A stretch of 64,000 bases of DNA from Flavobacterium salmonis (GCF_903819435.1 NZ_CAIJDP010000062.1:186001-250000); one strand, 5' to 3'. Shown: positions 15,547 through 24,931, counted from the first letter of the stretch. Numbers and translations are program-made. The notes: generated by a model not told the origin, from the letters alone.

Positions 15547-16635
15547 ATGTCAGAAAATCAATTAGTTACTCAGGAGAATTCTGCTTTAATTGATAAGGAT
15601 GGAAATGTAAACTTAGCTTCGATTACAGAAGCTGATGTAAATAATTACAAGTCTATTTCTAATCAGTTAAATGAGAATGATGCCAATTCAATTCTGAATT
15701 ATGGTGCCGAAATTCAAAACTCTATTGCAAAGCAGAGTGATACTTTCTTAACAAATGTCAGAACTTATAATTCCGGCGAAGTAGGAACTCTTATCAATGA
15801 TCTGCTTACTGAATTGAATTATGTAGATGTTGATCAATTAGATCAGGGGCCATTTAAGAGATTTATCTCTAAAATTCCTTTATTGAATAAGTTAATTACC
15901 GATGTAAAAAAATTATTCCAGGAATACGATCGAATTACTGTAAATATTGAAAAAATCAGTAATAAGGTAAAAGCCGGAATGATCAACTCTGTGAAAGATA
16001 ACAGTGCACTTCAGACGATGTTTGATGGTAATGTGAATCTGATCAAAGAAATGGAAAAGCACATTATTGCAGGGCAAATTCGATTTAAGGAATTAAATGA
16101 AGAACTTGCTGTAATGGAAGGCAATAGTGCGCAATATCAGGATTATCAGATTTCGGATAAAAGAACTTTCATTAACAGACTGGACAAACGTCTTGCCGAT
16201 ATGAAAATTGTTCGTTTTATCATGTTGCAGTCTTTGGCGCAAATTAGAGTAGTTCAGAACAATAATACTTCTATAGCAGAAAAAGCACAGTCTATTTTGA
16301 CTACAACAATGCCGGTTTGGAAAAACCAATTGACACTAGCGGTAGCATTGCAAAGACAAAAACAGAATATTGAAGTTCAGCGTAGAGTTTCTGAAACAAC
16401 AAATACAATTTTGCAGAAAAATGCTGAAATGCTGAAACAAAACAGTATTGAAGTTGCCAGAGAAAACGAAAACACAATTGTTTCACTTGAAACGCTGAAA
16501 ATGACAACCAAATCATTGATCGATACTTTGACAGAAGTAAAACAAATACACGATCAGGGTACAGAAACCAGAAGACAGCTGGACGCAGGTTTACAAAGTC
16601 TTGAGCAAGAATTAAAAAAAGGCGTTGTAAGCTAG
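15547..16635 (+). CDS. telA: TelA-family toxic anion resistance protein
   Basis: 362 residues, almost entirely helical and coiled-coil-prone, matching the TelA/YaaN family of toxic anion resistance and Ter clusters. Characteristic blocks include NYGAEIQNSIAKQSDTFL, IPLLNKLITDVKKLFQEYDRI and VVQNNNTSIAEKAQSILTTTMPVWKNQL. There is no signal peptide or TM segment, so it is cytoplasmic. It sits 2 bp after the type-B TerD gene. The molecular activity of the family is not established. Confidence 0.9.
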   Translation: MSENQLVTQENSALIDKDGNVNLASITEADVNNYKSISNQLNENDANSILNYGAEIQNSIAKQSDTFLTNVRTYNSGEVGTLINDLLTELNYVDVDQLDQGPFKRFISKIPLLNKLITDVKKLFQEYDRITVNIEKISNKVKAGMINSVKDNSALQTMFDGNVNLIKEMEKHIIAGQIRFKELNEELAVMEGNSAQYQDYQISDKRTFINRLDKRLADMKIVRFIMLQSLAQIRVVQNNNTSIAEKAQSILTTTMPVWKNQLTLAVALQRQKQNIEVQRRVSETTNTILQKNAEMLKQNSIEVARENENTIVSLETLKMTTKSLIDTLTEVKQIHDQGTETRRQLDAGLQSLEQELKKGVVS

Positions 16636-16670
16636 GGAATTACAAAAATCGAATATTGGAAATTAGATAA

Positions 16671-17639
16671 ATGCAGGAGGAAGAAGAAGAAAGATATCTT
16701 CAAATAATAAAAGACAGTAACAGAAAACTTGTGGTTTTAGAATTGTTATCCAATTTCTTTAACCACAAGGATCTTGTCGGGATTTTGGTAAGGACAAAAA
16801 TTATTCATACTCTTTTTGAAAAAAACCGGATATTAGATATTAATAAATTAGAACTGTTTCACATTCAGTTTACAAGCAGTCTTATTGATTTGTTTCAAAA
16901 AATAAAAAAATCAAAAGAACAGCAATATGTTTTAATCAGTGATGAAATCTATATTAATGAAGATATTTTATCAAAATTAAAACAGGAAATAGGAGAGAGT
17001 AAGTTTGCCAAACAAATGCAGCTGCATGCTCAAAATATGTCCAAAAAGATAGAAGAACTCTATGAGTTATTTGTTTCAGAAAAAGATGTTTTTTTTAATT
17101 GGAATGATATAATGATTTTTTCTCAGAGTATTCAGGCCGAATATTACAGGGAGATTACAATTGATCAGTACGAAAAGCTTTCACAATTGAATAAAAGTGT
17201 ATATGAAAATCCATATGCCAAATTTGAAAAAAAACTTTTAGGACGTTTGAATATTCTGAATTTTAAAATTAAGTTTTTGTGCGGACTGGTTTGTAATAAT
17301 GAAATAATTGAGGTTTATGAATTTAGGGATTCTAATGATAAATTTGTTTTTGTAGCCAATGAAAAATCATTTTATTTTTTGAATGAAGAAAATACTAAGG
17401 ATATTGATATTTCAAAAAACGGATCTGCAAAAGAAGAAATTATAATAGATCTGAAAAACAAAAATGCAGAATTGAAGAGAGAACTCAGTGTCGTAAAAAC
17501 AACGCTGCCCGAAAATGTTTTAGAAGTACTAAAGGAATATCATGACAAAATTTCATCAGTAGATTTTCTGGAAGAACTTCAAAATGTTGATGAACAAACC
17601 AATATTTTAAAAACAATGTTGAATATAAATATTAATTAA
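16671..17639 (+). CDS. Unknown 322-aa protein embedded in ter operon
   Basis: 322 residues beginning MQEEEEERYLQIIKDSN. Predicted mainly helical for residues 1-190, then a short beta-rich stretch (KFLCGLVCNNEIIEVYEFRDSNDKFVFVA) and a C-terminal coiled coil (EIIIDLKNKNAELKRELSVVK). I recognise no family or catalytic motif. Its position between telA and the second TerD pair (9 bp to the next gene) strongly implies a role in the Ter system, perhaps as a scaffold for TelA or TerD. That is inference. Confidence 0.75.
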   Translation: MQEEEEERYLQIIKDSNRKLVVLELLSNFFNHKDLVGILVRTKIIHTLFEKNRILDINKLELFHIQFTSSLIDLFQKIKKSKEQQYVLISDEIYINEDILSKLKQEIGESKFAKQMQLHAQNMSKKIEELYELFVSEKDVFFNWNDIMIFSQSIQAEYYREITIDQYEKLSQLNKSVYENPYAKFEKKLLGRLNILNFKIKFLCGLVCNNEIIEVYEFRDSNDKFVFVANEKSFYFLNEENTKDIDISKNGSAKEEIIIDLKNKNAELKRELSVVKTTLPENVLEVLKEYHDKISSVDFLEELQNVDEQTNILKTMLNININ

Positions 17640-17648
17640 AGAGATAAA

Positions 17649-18200
17649 ATGGCAATTAACTTAGAAAAAGGACAAAGACAAAGTATAGATGCACCAAAGT
17701 TTACTGTAGGTCTTGGATGGGATAGTAACTCAAGCAATACCGGATCAAGTTTTGATGTGGATGCTTCAGTATTTTTAGTTGGTGCAAACGGAAAAATTCC
17801 GAATGACAACCATTTTGTTTATTACAATAATTTAAAATCGCCTGATGGAGCAGTAACTCATGCAGGAGATAATTTAACCGGTGATGGTGACGGAGATGAT
17901 GAAAAAATCCAGATTGATTTATCTGTAATCTCTCCCGATGTGCACGAAATTTCTTTTGTAGTAACGATTCATCAGGCAGATACAAAAAGACAAAATTTTG
18001 GACAAATTAGAAATTCATTTATCAGAATTCTGGATCAGACAAACACAGAATTGGTTAAATATGAACTGGATGAAGATTTTTCTATTGAAACTGCAGTAGA
18101 ATTTGGGAGAATTTACAAAAGAAACAACGAGTGGAAATTTGAAGCAGTAGGGATTGGTATGAAAGGTGGTTTGCAGGATTATTTAAATAAATATAACTAA
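17649..18200 (+). CDS. TerD-family stress protein, type A, copy 2
   Basis: 183 residues, closely similar to the protein of 14378-14932 over its whole length. Ca-binding motifs are FDVDASVFLVGANGKI and HAGDNLTGDGDGDDEKIQIDL. The C-terminal VGIGMKGGLQDYLNKYN is almost identical to copy 1. The two copies differ mainly in the first calcium loop. Followed 19 bp later by a type-B gene, repeating the A-B order. Confidence 0.93.
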   Translation: MAINLEKGQRQSIDAPKFTVGLGWDSNSSNTGSSFDVDASVFLVGANGKIPNDNHFVYYNNLKSPDGAVTHAGDNLTGDGDGDDEKIQIDLSVISPDVHEISFVVTIHQADTKRQNFGQIRNSFIRILDQTNTELVKYELDEDFSIETAVEFGRIYKRNNEWKFEAVGIGMKGGLQDYLNKYN

Positions 18201-18219
18201 TTAAAACCTGATTAAAACT

Positions 18220-18879
18220 ATGGCAATTAACTTAACCAAAGGACAAAAGATTGATTTAATAAAATCAAGCGGCGAGTCATTAACAAATTTTTGTGTTGGT
18301 GTAAACTGGGGAGCAATTGAAACGAAAGGATTTTTAGGATTATCAAAAAATGTAACAGAAGTTGACTTAGATTTAAGTTGTGTTTTAATTGATGACCAAA
18401 ATAAACTTTGTGATCATTTATATTCTCCTTTATACAAAATTGAAGTCTTACAGCAATTTGGCCTTCCAAAAGGGAAGTTGTCGAGTGTAGATGGTGCCTT
18501 AAAACACACCGGTGATGATCTTGCCGGAGATAGTGGAGGTGATGATGGTTTGGATAATGAAATTATTACTGTAGATCTTTCTAAAGTTGATGCTAAAGTG
18601 AATCAGATATTTTTCTTTCTGAATAATGCAGGAAAAGAAGATTTCTCTCAAATCCCGTATGCAAAAATCAGAATGTACGAAGGTACTCCCACAAAAGTAG
18701 TTTCAGAATTTGCAGCTTACAATGTTTCTGCAGAAGCCCAATATGTAAATAAACGTTCCATCATTATGGGAAAATTATACAAGCGTAATGGTGAATGGAA
18801 ATTTAGTGCCATTGGAGATCCTACAGATGATACTTTCTTAGGACAGACTATTCATAAAATTGTAGAGTCTTATCTGTAG
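18220..18879 (+). CDS. TerD-family stress protein, type B, copy 2
   Basis: 219 residues. Shares WGAIETKGFLGLSKN and HTGDDLAGDSGGDDGLDNEIITVDL with copy 1 at 14936 but carries an extra segment of about 15 residues (YSPLYKIEVLQQFGLPKGKLS) between the two calcium motifs. It is the last gene before a 125-bp gap and the VWA genes, so a promoter or weak break may lie after it. Confidence 0.92.
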   Translation: MAINLTKGQKIDLIKSSGESLTNFCVGVNWGAIETKGFLGLSKNVTEVDLDLSCVLIDDQNKLCDHLYSPLYKIEVLQQFGLPKGKLSSVDGALKHTGDDLAGDSGGDDGLDNEIITVDLSKVDAKVNQIFFFLNNAGKEDFSQIPYAKIRMYEGTPTKVVSEFAAYNVSAEAQYVNKRSIIMGKLYKRNGEWKFSAIGDPTDDTFLGQTIHKIVESYL

Positions 18880-19004
18880 AAGGTTAAATACTATTGGAGT
18901 GCTAAATAACAGGAATAACATGTCTCTGATATTCATGTGTGATATTTCGGGATATAATGGAGAAATAGGGTTAGATTAATTATTATGAAATTTTTTCACG
19001 TGAT

Positions 19005-19640
19005 ATGAGAAGACTACCGGTATATTTTTTATTAGACACTTCCGGTTCTATGTACGGAGAACCAATTCAGGCATTAAACAATGCTTTAAGCGGCATGGTC
19101 AATACTTTGCGTTCAGATGCTCAGGCCTTAGATTCACTCTGGATCAGTATTATTACTTATGATCGTGAAGTAAAAGAAATTGTTCCATTGACAGAACTGG
19201 TTCACTTTCAATTACCTGAGATAACCTGTCCGCAAAGTGGTCCTACAAATACAGGAGCAGCACTGGATTTTGTTATTCAAAAAGTAAATAAGGATGTTAT
19301 AAAGGGTTCAGCTACCCAAAAAGGAGACTGGAAACCTTTACTTTTTGTATTTACTGATGGGAAACCTTCAGATATTCAGCTTTACAGACAAAAAACTCAG
19401 GAAATAAAAAGCCTAAGTTTTGGAGCTGTAGTTGGTTGCGCGGCCGGACATATGGCAAACGATGAAATTCTAAAAGAATTGACAGACCATGTGGTTCATC
19501 TGGCCTCTGCCGATAGTTCGACACTAAAACAATTTTTCAAATGGGTATCAGAAACCATCGAACAAGGCAATAAAAGTCAGGGAACTGGCGAAAGTGTTAC
19601 GCTGCCTCCTCCACCAAGTGAAATAATTGTAGTGATTTAA
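19005..19640 (+). CDS. terY: VWA-domain protein, TerY-like, without zinc ribbon
   Basis: 211 residues. A von Willebrand A domain with a complete MIDAS: DTSGS at 11-15, a Thr in GPTNTGAAL, and FTDGKPSD. Starts MRRLPVYFLLDTSGSM, as in TerY. It lacks the Cys-rich C-terminal domain found in its neighbour at 19857 and ends in a Pro-rich VTLPPPPSE tail. TerY proteins belong to a triad with a PP2C phosphatase and a kinase, all present downstream. Probably a metal-dependent protein-interaction module. Confidence 0.9.
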   Translation: MRRLPVYFLLDTSGSMYGEPIQALNNALSGMVNTLRSDAQALDSLWISIITYDREVKEIVPLTELVHFQLPEITCPQSGPTNTGAALDFVIQKVNKDVIKGSATQKGDWKPLLFVFTDGKPSDIQLYRQKTQEIKSLSFGAVVGCAAGHMANDEILKELTDHVVHLASADSSTLKQFFKWVSETIEQGNKSQGTGESVTLPPPPSEIIVVI

Positions 19641-19763
19641 TTTGAACTACATATTGAGATATTAATCATTCTAAGTAGATGTAAAATAAATTGAATATTG
19701 ACTTCATCTGTTTTGATTTTTTTGCGATCGTATTTTCTTATACATTTAATTTTATAAACTACT

Positions 19764-19795
19764 GATAAACCTTCTAAGTTTGGAGTTGGTTTATC
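19764..19795. other. Hairpin without T-run between the VWA genes
   Basis: GATAAACC (19764-19771) pairs with GGTTTATC (19788-19795), but no T-run follows. It may be an mRNA structure or attenuating element in the 216-bp gap between the two VWA genes. Its role is unknown. Confidence 0.3.
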
Positions 19796-19856
19796 TGTTA
19801 ATATAACTCAGATTGTGCTTTCAATTATATTTTAATGATATTAAATTTCCTTTAAA

Positions 19857-20909
19857 ATGAGAAGATTACCCATATATTTTTTAATCGATATTTCTGAGTC
19901 AATGGTTGGAGAGCCTATTCAGGAGGTTGAAGAAGGATTGGCTACTATTATTCAGGCATTAAAAACAGATCCTTATGCACTTGAAACCGTATTTGTATCA
20001 ATTATAGTATTTGCCGGTCAGCCTAAAACATTGGTTCCTCTTCAGGAGATAGTGAGTTTTTATCCTCCTAAATTTCCAATTGGCAGCGGTACATCCTTAA
20101 GCAAAGGCTTAGGACATTTAATGTATGAATTGCGCAGTAATATTGTAAAAACAACATATGAAGTTAAAGGTGATTGGAAACCTATTGTTTTTTTATTTAC
20201 TGATGGAGTTCCAACTGATGATACTAAAATGGCAATTAACGAATGGAAACGAAACTGGCAGCGAACAGCCAATTTAATTGCGATTTCTTTCGGAAACGAA
20301 ACAGATACAAAATTATTAGGTGAACTTACAGACAATGTTTTGCATTTTAAAAATACAAATGTCCAGTCATACAAAGAGTTTTTTAAATGGGTAACAGATT
20401 CTATTAAGACCAGTAGTATAAGTGTCGAAAATAATTCTAGTGGTTTTGAATTGGCAAAATTAGACGGAGAAACACTTTCGAAAATAGACTTAACCAAAGA
20501 GGTGCCAAACCGTCAATATGTCGATGATAATTTTGTGGTTTTAAATGGTAAATGTCAAAATACTAAAAGGCCGTACTTAATGAAATATCGCAAAAGTATT
20601 GCGGAGTCTATTTACGCCGGAATTGAACTATCTTCTAAAAGTTATAAATTGGTCGGAGCCTATCAGGTCGATAATTCCTATTTCGAGTTGGCTGATTCTA
20701 CAAATTTTAGCACTAAAGTAAATACAGATGAACTTATCGGAGGGCCAACGTGTCCCTGCTGTGGAAACCAAATAGCTTTTGCGGTTTGTGTTTGTGATAA
20801 AATACATTGTATTGGCGATGAAGAAATAAGTACTTGTCCATGGTGCAATAATCAGGGAAGTTACACTTCAGGAGAAGGCGGATTTGATGTGAGCAGAACA
20901 CAAGGGTAA
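19857..20909 (+). CDS. terY: VWA protein with C-terminal zinc ribbon (TerY-C)
   Basis: 350 residues. N-terminal VWA domain with MIDAS DISES (11-15), GSGTSLSKG and FTDGVPTDD. A linker domain follows (residues about 200-290), then a Cys-rich TerY-C module: TCPCCGNQIAFAVCVCDKIHCIG and STCPWCNN, with eight Cys and a His suited to two zinc sites. This architecture belongs to the TerY-P phosphorylation triad. It is followed 3 bp later by the PP2C gene, which supports co-translation with the phosphatase and kinase. Confidence 0.92.
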   Translation: MRRLPIYFLIDISESMVGEPIQEVEEGLATIIQALKTDPYALETVFVSIIVFAGQPKTLVPLQEIVSFYPPKFPIGSGTSLSKGLGHLMYELRSNIVKTTYEVKGDWKPIVFLFTDGVPTDDTKMAINEWKRNWQRTANLIAISFGNETDTKLLGELTDNVLHFKNTNVQSYKEFFKWVTDSIKTSSISVENNSSGFELAKLDGETLSKIDLTKEVPNRQYVDDNFVVLNGKCQNTKRPYLMKYRKSIAESIYAGIELSSKSYKLVGAYQVDNSYFELADSTNFSTKVNTDELIGGPTCPCCGNQIAFAVCVCDKIHCIGDEEISTCPWCNNQGSYTSGEGGFDVSRTQG

Positions 20910-20912
20910 TTC

Positions 20913-22322
20913 ATGAAGGAAGTCAAAAGATATATTCAGTCTTTTTTATCCCAGCATAAAATAGACATTTCTTCAGATAAAGCAGCTCTCTTTGATGAGT
21001 TTATTTCCGATGAAAAAAATGTCAATGCAGTAAAAATAATTCAGGAAAACCAAAAAATGATTATGCAGAATTGGATATTGAAAAATAGAATTGATGATAT
21101 TTTGACGCAGACTGTCTCAATTCCGAACGGCATCGTAAATAAAAAATATCAGGCAAAAATTGATTTCAATACTTTGGGTTGGAATGATTTTATTTCCTTT
21201 GAAATAAATGGTTTAGAAAATACAGGACTTGAATTTAATGAGGCGGACGAAATGCTTTTTGGAATTCCGAAAATAAGCGGCGATTTAAAAATAAGCATAT
21301 TATTTAAAATTGATGGTGAACCGGAAGATTCGGTTTTAAATAAAAAAACACTAACACTTATCATAAATCCTGATCCTAAATCCTTATGGAAAAATCTTGA
21401 AAGTGATAAAAATGATCCATTTTGGAAACGGGATAACGAAGCAGTTTTTTTGGGATTTTTGGACAAAAATATTGTAATATCTTCAAAAAGAGGACGAAGC
21501 CATGCAAATTCCGGATCTTTTAGAGAAGATGATTTTGTATTTAAAAATTTTGATCAAATTGGCTGGAGTGTAGTAGCTGTTTCAGATGGAGCAGGTTCTG
21601 CGAAATTATCCCGTAAGGGATCAAGAATAGCGTGTGAGTCTGTAATTCAATATTTTGAAGAAAATTTGAACCCGGAAAACCTAAAAGAATTTGATGAGGT
21701 ATTGGCCAATCATCATAATAAATTAAGTGACGTAACATCAAAAAAAATAAATCAGTTTGTTTATGAAAATCTTTCAAAAGCAGTACATTTTGCACATCAA
21801 AAACTAGAAGAATTTACAATAAAAAACAAAACAGAATTAAAAGATTTACACACAACTTTAATTTTTGCCCTGGTTAAAAAATACGATTTTGGATATGCTA
21901 TTCTAACTTTTGGAATTGGTGATTGTCCAATAGGATTGTTAAATAAAGAGCTCACAGAAATCAAATTAATGAACTGGCTTGACGTTGGTGATTATGGAGG
22001 CGGAACACGATTTATTACCATGCCTGAAATTTTTCAAGATGATAAATTTTCTTCAAGATTTGGTTTTAAATTAATAGATGACTTCTCTTATTTAATGCTG
22101 ATGACAGACGGTATTTATGATCCTAAATTTGTTGTTGAAGCTAATTTGGAAAAAATTGAAAACTGGAGAGGATTTATTGATGATTTGAAAGGGAAAAATG
22201 AAGATGGAATCCAAGTTGAATTTGATAAAAATAATCCTGAAATTGCGAAGCAGCTTTCTGCCTGGATGGATTTTTGGAGTCCGGGAAATCATGATGACAG
22301 AACCCTTGCTATAATTTATTAA
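20913..22322 (+). CDS. PP2C-family phosphatase of TerY-P triad with N-terminal Ig-like domain
   Basis: 469 residues. The C-terminal half (about 185-469) is a PPM/PP2C phosphatase: RSHANSGSFREDDF, AVSDGAGSAKLSRKGSRIA with the metal-binding DGAGSA, the LTFGIGDCPIG strand, LMLMTDGIYDP and GNHDDRTLAIIY, giving the expected acidic metal ligands. Residues about 70-160 resemble a putative-Ig (He_PIG) domain (GLEFNEADEMLFGIPKISGD). The N-terminus is helical. It probably reverses phosphorylation by the kinase encoded 2 bp downstream. Confidence 0.9.
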   Translation: MKEVKRYIQSFLSQHKIDISSDKAALFDEFISDEKNVNAVKIIQENQKMIMQNWILKNRIDDILTQTVSIPNGIVNKKYQAKIDFNTLGWNDFISFEINGLENTGLEFNEADEMLFGIPKISGDLKISILFKIDGEPEDSVLNKKTLTLIINPDPKSLWKNLESDKNDPFWKRDNEAVFLGFLDKNIVISSKRGRSHANSGSFREDDFVFKNFDQIGWSVVAVSDGAGSAKLSRKGSRIACESVIQYFEENLNPENLKEFDEVLANHHNKLSDVTSKKINQFVYENLSKAVHFAHQKLEEFTIKNKTELKDLHTTLIFALVKKYDFGYAILTFGIGDCPIGLLNKELTEIKLMNWLDVGDYGGGTRFITMPEIFQDDKFSSRFGFKLIDDFSYLMLMTDGIYDPKFVVEANLEKIENWRGFIDDLKGKNEDGIQVEFDKNNPEIAKQLSAWMDFWSPGNHDDRTLAIIY

Positions 22323-22324
22323 AA

Positions 22325-23836
22325 ATGAATACGATTACAGTAAAATCAATCAATGATGCTGCAAAAACCTATCAGTTTGTTGATAATGATGAACCCATGC
22401 GTGGTGGTGTAAAGGATGTTTATTTTAGTCCCGACAAAAAATATGTTGTTGCATTATTTAGAGATAAATTAGATTTTAATCAAAAAGAAAGATTACAAAG
22501 AATAACCAATAAATATTTAGCACAGATTCAAAACGGCGATGCAGGCGATTACTATTTAAACGAAGTGTACAGATGGCCAACAGATGTTGTTGAATATAAA
22601 GGATTAACCGGAATCATAGTCCCGACTTACAATTCTAAGTTTTTCTTTAATAAAGGATATGAAACGAGCGATTTAATTCGGGGAAAAGAGAAAAACGGGA
22701 AATGGTTTGCAGGTGCTAAATTTAGAAATCCGCATTTTCCGCTACGTGTTGCAAAATCAGAGTTGGGCGACTGGCTAAGTTATTTTCAGGTTTGTGTTAA
22801 TCTGACCCGCGGTGTAAAAAAGATGCATGCAATGGGATTGGCGCATTCTGATTTATCATACAATAACGTTTTGATTGATCCCGTCAATAAATCGGCTTGT
22901 ATGATAGATTTGGACGGATTAGTGGTTCCGGGATTGTTTCCGGCAGAAGTAATTGGCACGGCAGAATTTATTGCTCCGGAAGTACTTTCGACCAAGCATC
23001 TCAATAAAACCGATCCAAACAGGAAATTGCCAAACCGATTAACCGACTTACATGCATTGCCGGTTTTAATTTATATGCTTTTATTGCACAGGCATCCATT
23101 AAAAGGAGGGAAGGTACATGATTTAGATACTGAAAAAGATGACTTGCTGTCAATGGGCGAAAAAGCAATGTTTATAGAGCATCCGACAGATCCAATGAAT
23201 AGGCCAAAACTTAATCAGGTTTCGAAATGGGATTTGCCCTGGGCAGATATTGTCAAATTGCCCTACACAATCACAGGGCCTTATTTAAAAAACCTGTTTG
23301 ATAAAGTTTTTATTGATGGATTACACAATCCAATGCAAAGACCAAATGCCGAAGAATGGGAGGTAGCATTGCTGAAAACAACTGATTTAATGCAGAAATG
23401 TCAGAATGTCTCATGTGAGCAAAAATGGTATGTTTTTGATAATACAAATACGCCAATATGCCCGTTTTGTAATACTGCTCACAAAGGGACGCTGCCAATT
23501 TTAGACTTGTATTACCAGTTCGAGGAAACCGTTTGGAAACCTGAAAATCATAGGTTAATGGTTTATAATGATCAATACTTGTTTCAATGGCATGTTAATC
23601 GTAATATTGCCAGAAATGAGAAACTAACCCAGCTTCAAAAAGTGCCGGTTGGTTATTTTACTTTTTTTAATGATAAGTGGGTGTTTGTCAATCAAAAACT
23701 AACCTCATTAAAAGATGTTACAAACGACAAAGAAATTCCAATTGGATCAATGCTGGAACTTACCGATGGTAAAAAAATACTCTTATCAAAGGAAGAAGGC
23801 GGCCGGGTTTTAGTAGTTACAATGGCTAATAAATAA
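22325..23836 (+). CDS. Ser/Thr kinase of TerY-P triad with zinc ribbon
   Basis: 503 residues. Kinase catalytic loop HSDLSYNNVLID (174-185; Asp176, Asn181), a DFG-equivalent IDLDGLVVPG near 194 with the magnesium Asp, and AEFIAPEV as the APE motif. The glycine loop is minimal (MRGGVKDVYF) and the usual VAxK is replaced by VVALFRDK, so the ATP-anchoring Lys is uncertain. After about residue 355 come two Cys pairs (CQNVSCEQKW, CPFCNTAHKG) forming a zinc ribbon, then a beta-rich C-terminal domain. It completes the VWA-PP2C-kinase triad. Confidence 0.9.
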   Translation: MNTITVKSINDAAKTYQFVDNDEPMRGGVKDVYFSPDKKYVVALFRDKLDFNQKERLQRITNKYLAQIQNGDAGDYYLNEVYRWPTDVVEYKGLTGIIVPTYNSKFFFNKGYETSDLIRGKEKNGKWFAGAKFRNPHFPLRVAKSELGDWLSYFQVCVNLTRGVKKMHAMGLAHSDLSYNNVLIDPVNKSACMIDLDGLVVPGLFPAEVIGTAEFIAPEVLSTKHLNKTDPNRKLPNRLTDLHALPVLIYMLLLHRHPLKGGKVHDLDTEKDDLLSMGEKAMFIEHPTDPMNRPKLNQVSKWDLPWADIVKLPYTITGPYLKNLFDKVFIDGLHNPMQRPNAEEWEVALLKTTDLMQKCQNVSCEQKWYVFDNTNTPICPFCNTAHKGTLPILDLYYQFEETVWKPENHRLMVYNDQYLFQWHVNRNIARNEKLTQLQKVPVGYFTFFNDKWVFVNQKLTSLKDVTNDKEIPIGSMLELTDGKKILLSKEEGGRVLVVTMANK

Positions 23837-23865
23837 TTTAAAATCTAACTTAATTAATATTTAAA

Positions 23866-24864
23866 ATGAATCAACACCCTATTTTTTCAGAACATCCAGG
23901 ACTTATAATAGTTTTTGCGGTCGCTGTACTAATCATGCTATTACTGGATTTGGGAATTTTCAACAAGAAGAGTCATGTTGTGACGAATAAAGAAGCGATT
24001 ACCTGGTCATTAGTCTGGATAAGTTTAGCCATGATTTTTAGTGGTTTAATTTATCACTTTGCAGGTGCTGCTAAATTTTATGAGTTTCAGTCAGCATACT
24101 GGATCGAAAAGGCGCTTTCTGTAGATAATCTATTTGTTTTTATATTAGTTTTTAAGTTTTTTGATGTACAAAACGAAAACAAACACAAAGTTTTATTCTG
24201 GGGAATTATTGGAGCCCTTGTTTTAAGAGCGATTTTTATATTTTCGGGAGCTTTCTTAATAGAACTTACTTACTTAAATAAATTGCTAAATCTTGCTGGT
24301 TTAGAAGGGTTTAAATATGATATCAACCTTATTATGACCGCTTTTGGACTGTTTCTGGTGTATGCAGGAATCAAATCTTGGTCTGCGGGCGATGACGATG
24401 ACGAAGAAGATTATAACAACACAAGAGGAGCAAGACTGATCAGAAAGTTTTTCAGCGTTTCTGATAAATACGATGGGGATAAATTCTTCACATACGAAAA
24501 CGGAAAAAAATTAGCTACTCCGCTTTTAGTAGTTGTTGCGGTAATCGAATTTACGGATTTATTATTCGCAGTAGATTCTATTCCAGCAATTTTTGCTATT
24601 TCAAATGATCCGTTTATTCTTTATACGTCTAATATTTTTGCAATTTTAGGATTAAGAGCATTATTCTTTTTATTGGATAACTTTATTCACCTATTCAGTA
24701 AACTGCAATACGGGCTGGCAATTATCCTTTCTTTCATTGGTATAAAAATGATTATTGCTCCGTTTTATCACATCGAATCAATTTATTCGCTGATTGTTAT
24801 TGGAGGAATCCTTATAATTTCAGTATTATTGTCAATTATGCTGCCAGAGAAGAAAGAAGTTTAA
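23866..24864 (+). CDS. terC: TerC-family integral membrane protein
   Basis: 332 residues with about nine hydrophobic spans. TerC signature segments are visible: FWIEKALSVDNLFVFILVFKFF-like (WIEKALSVDNLFVF), FTDLLFAVDSIPAIFAISNDPFI and GLRALFFLLDNFIHLF. The paired acidic residues in the membrane (E and D in ALSVDN, FTDLLFAVDS) are the conserved putative metal-binding sites of the family. TerC is the membrane anchor of Ter complexes and is linked to metal handling. Last gene of the cluster, followed by a strong hairpin. Confidence 0.95.
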   Translation: MNQHPIFSEHPGLIIVFAVAVLIMLLLDLGIFNKKSHVVTNKEAITWSLVWISLAMIFSGLIYHFAGAAKFYEFQSAYWIEKALSVDNLFVFILVFKFFDVQNENKHKVLFWGIIGALVLRAIFIFSGAFLIELTYLNKLLNLAGLEGFKYDINLIMTAFGLFLVYAGIKSWSAGDDDDEEDYNNTRGARLIRKFFSVSDKYDGDKFFTYENGKKLATPLLVVVAVIEFTDLLFAVDSIPAIFAISNDPFILYTSNIFAILGLRALFFLLDNFIHLFSKLQYGLAIILSFIGIKMIIAPFYHIESIYSLIVIGGILIISVLLSIMLPEKKEV

Positions 24865-24890
24865 GTAAGAGCACTTATTATAATCTAATA

Positions 24891-24931
24891 ATGAAAGGGC
24901 TGAAAATTAATTTAATTTTCAGCCCTTTCAT
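24891..24931. terminator. Perfect 41-nt hairpin closing the ter cluster
   Basis: Two perfect 20-nt arms (ATGAAAGGGCTGAAAATTAA and its complement) flank a single T. It has no long T-run beyond the stem but is probably the transcription end of the ter cluster or an mRNA stabiliser. Confidence 0.75.
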
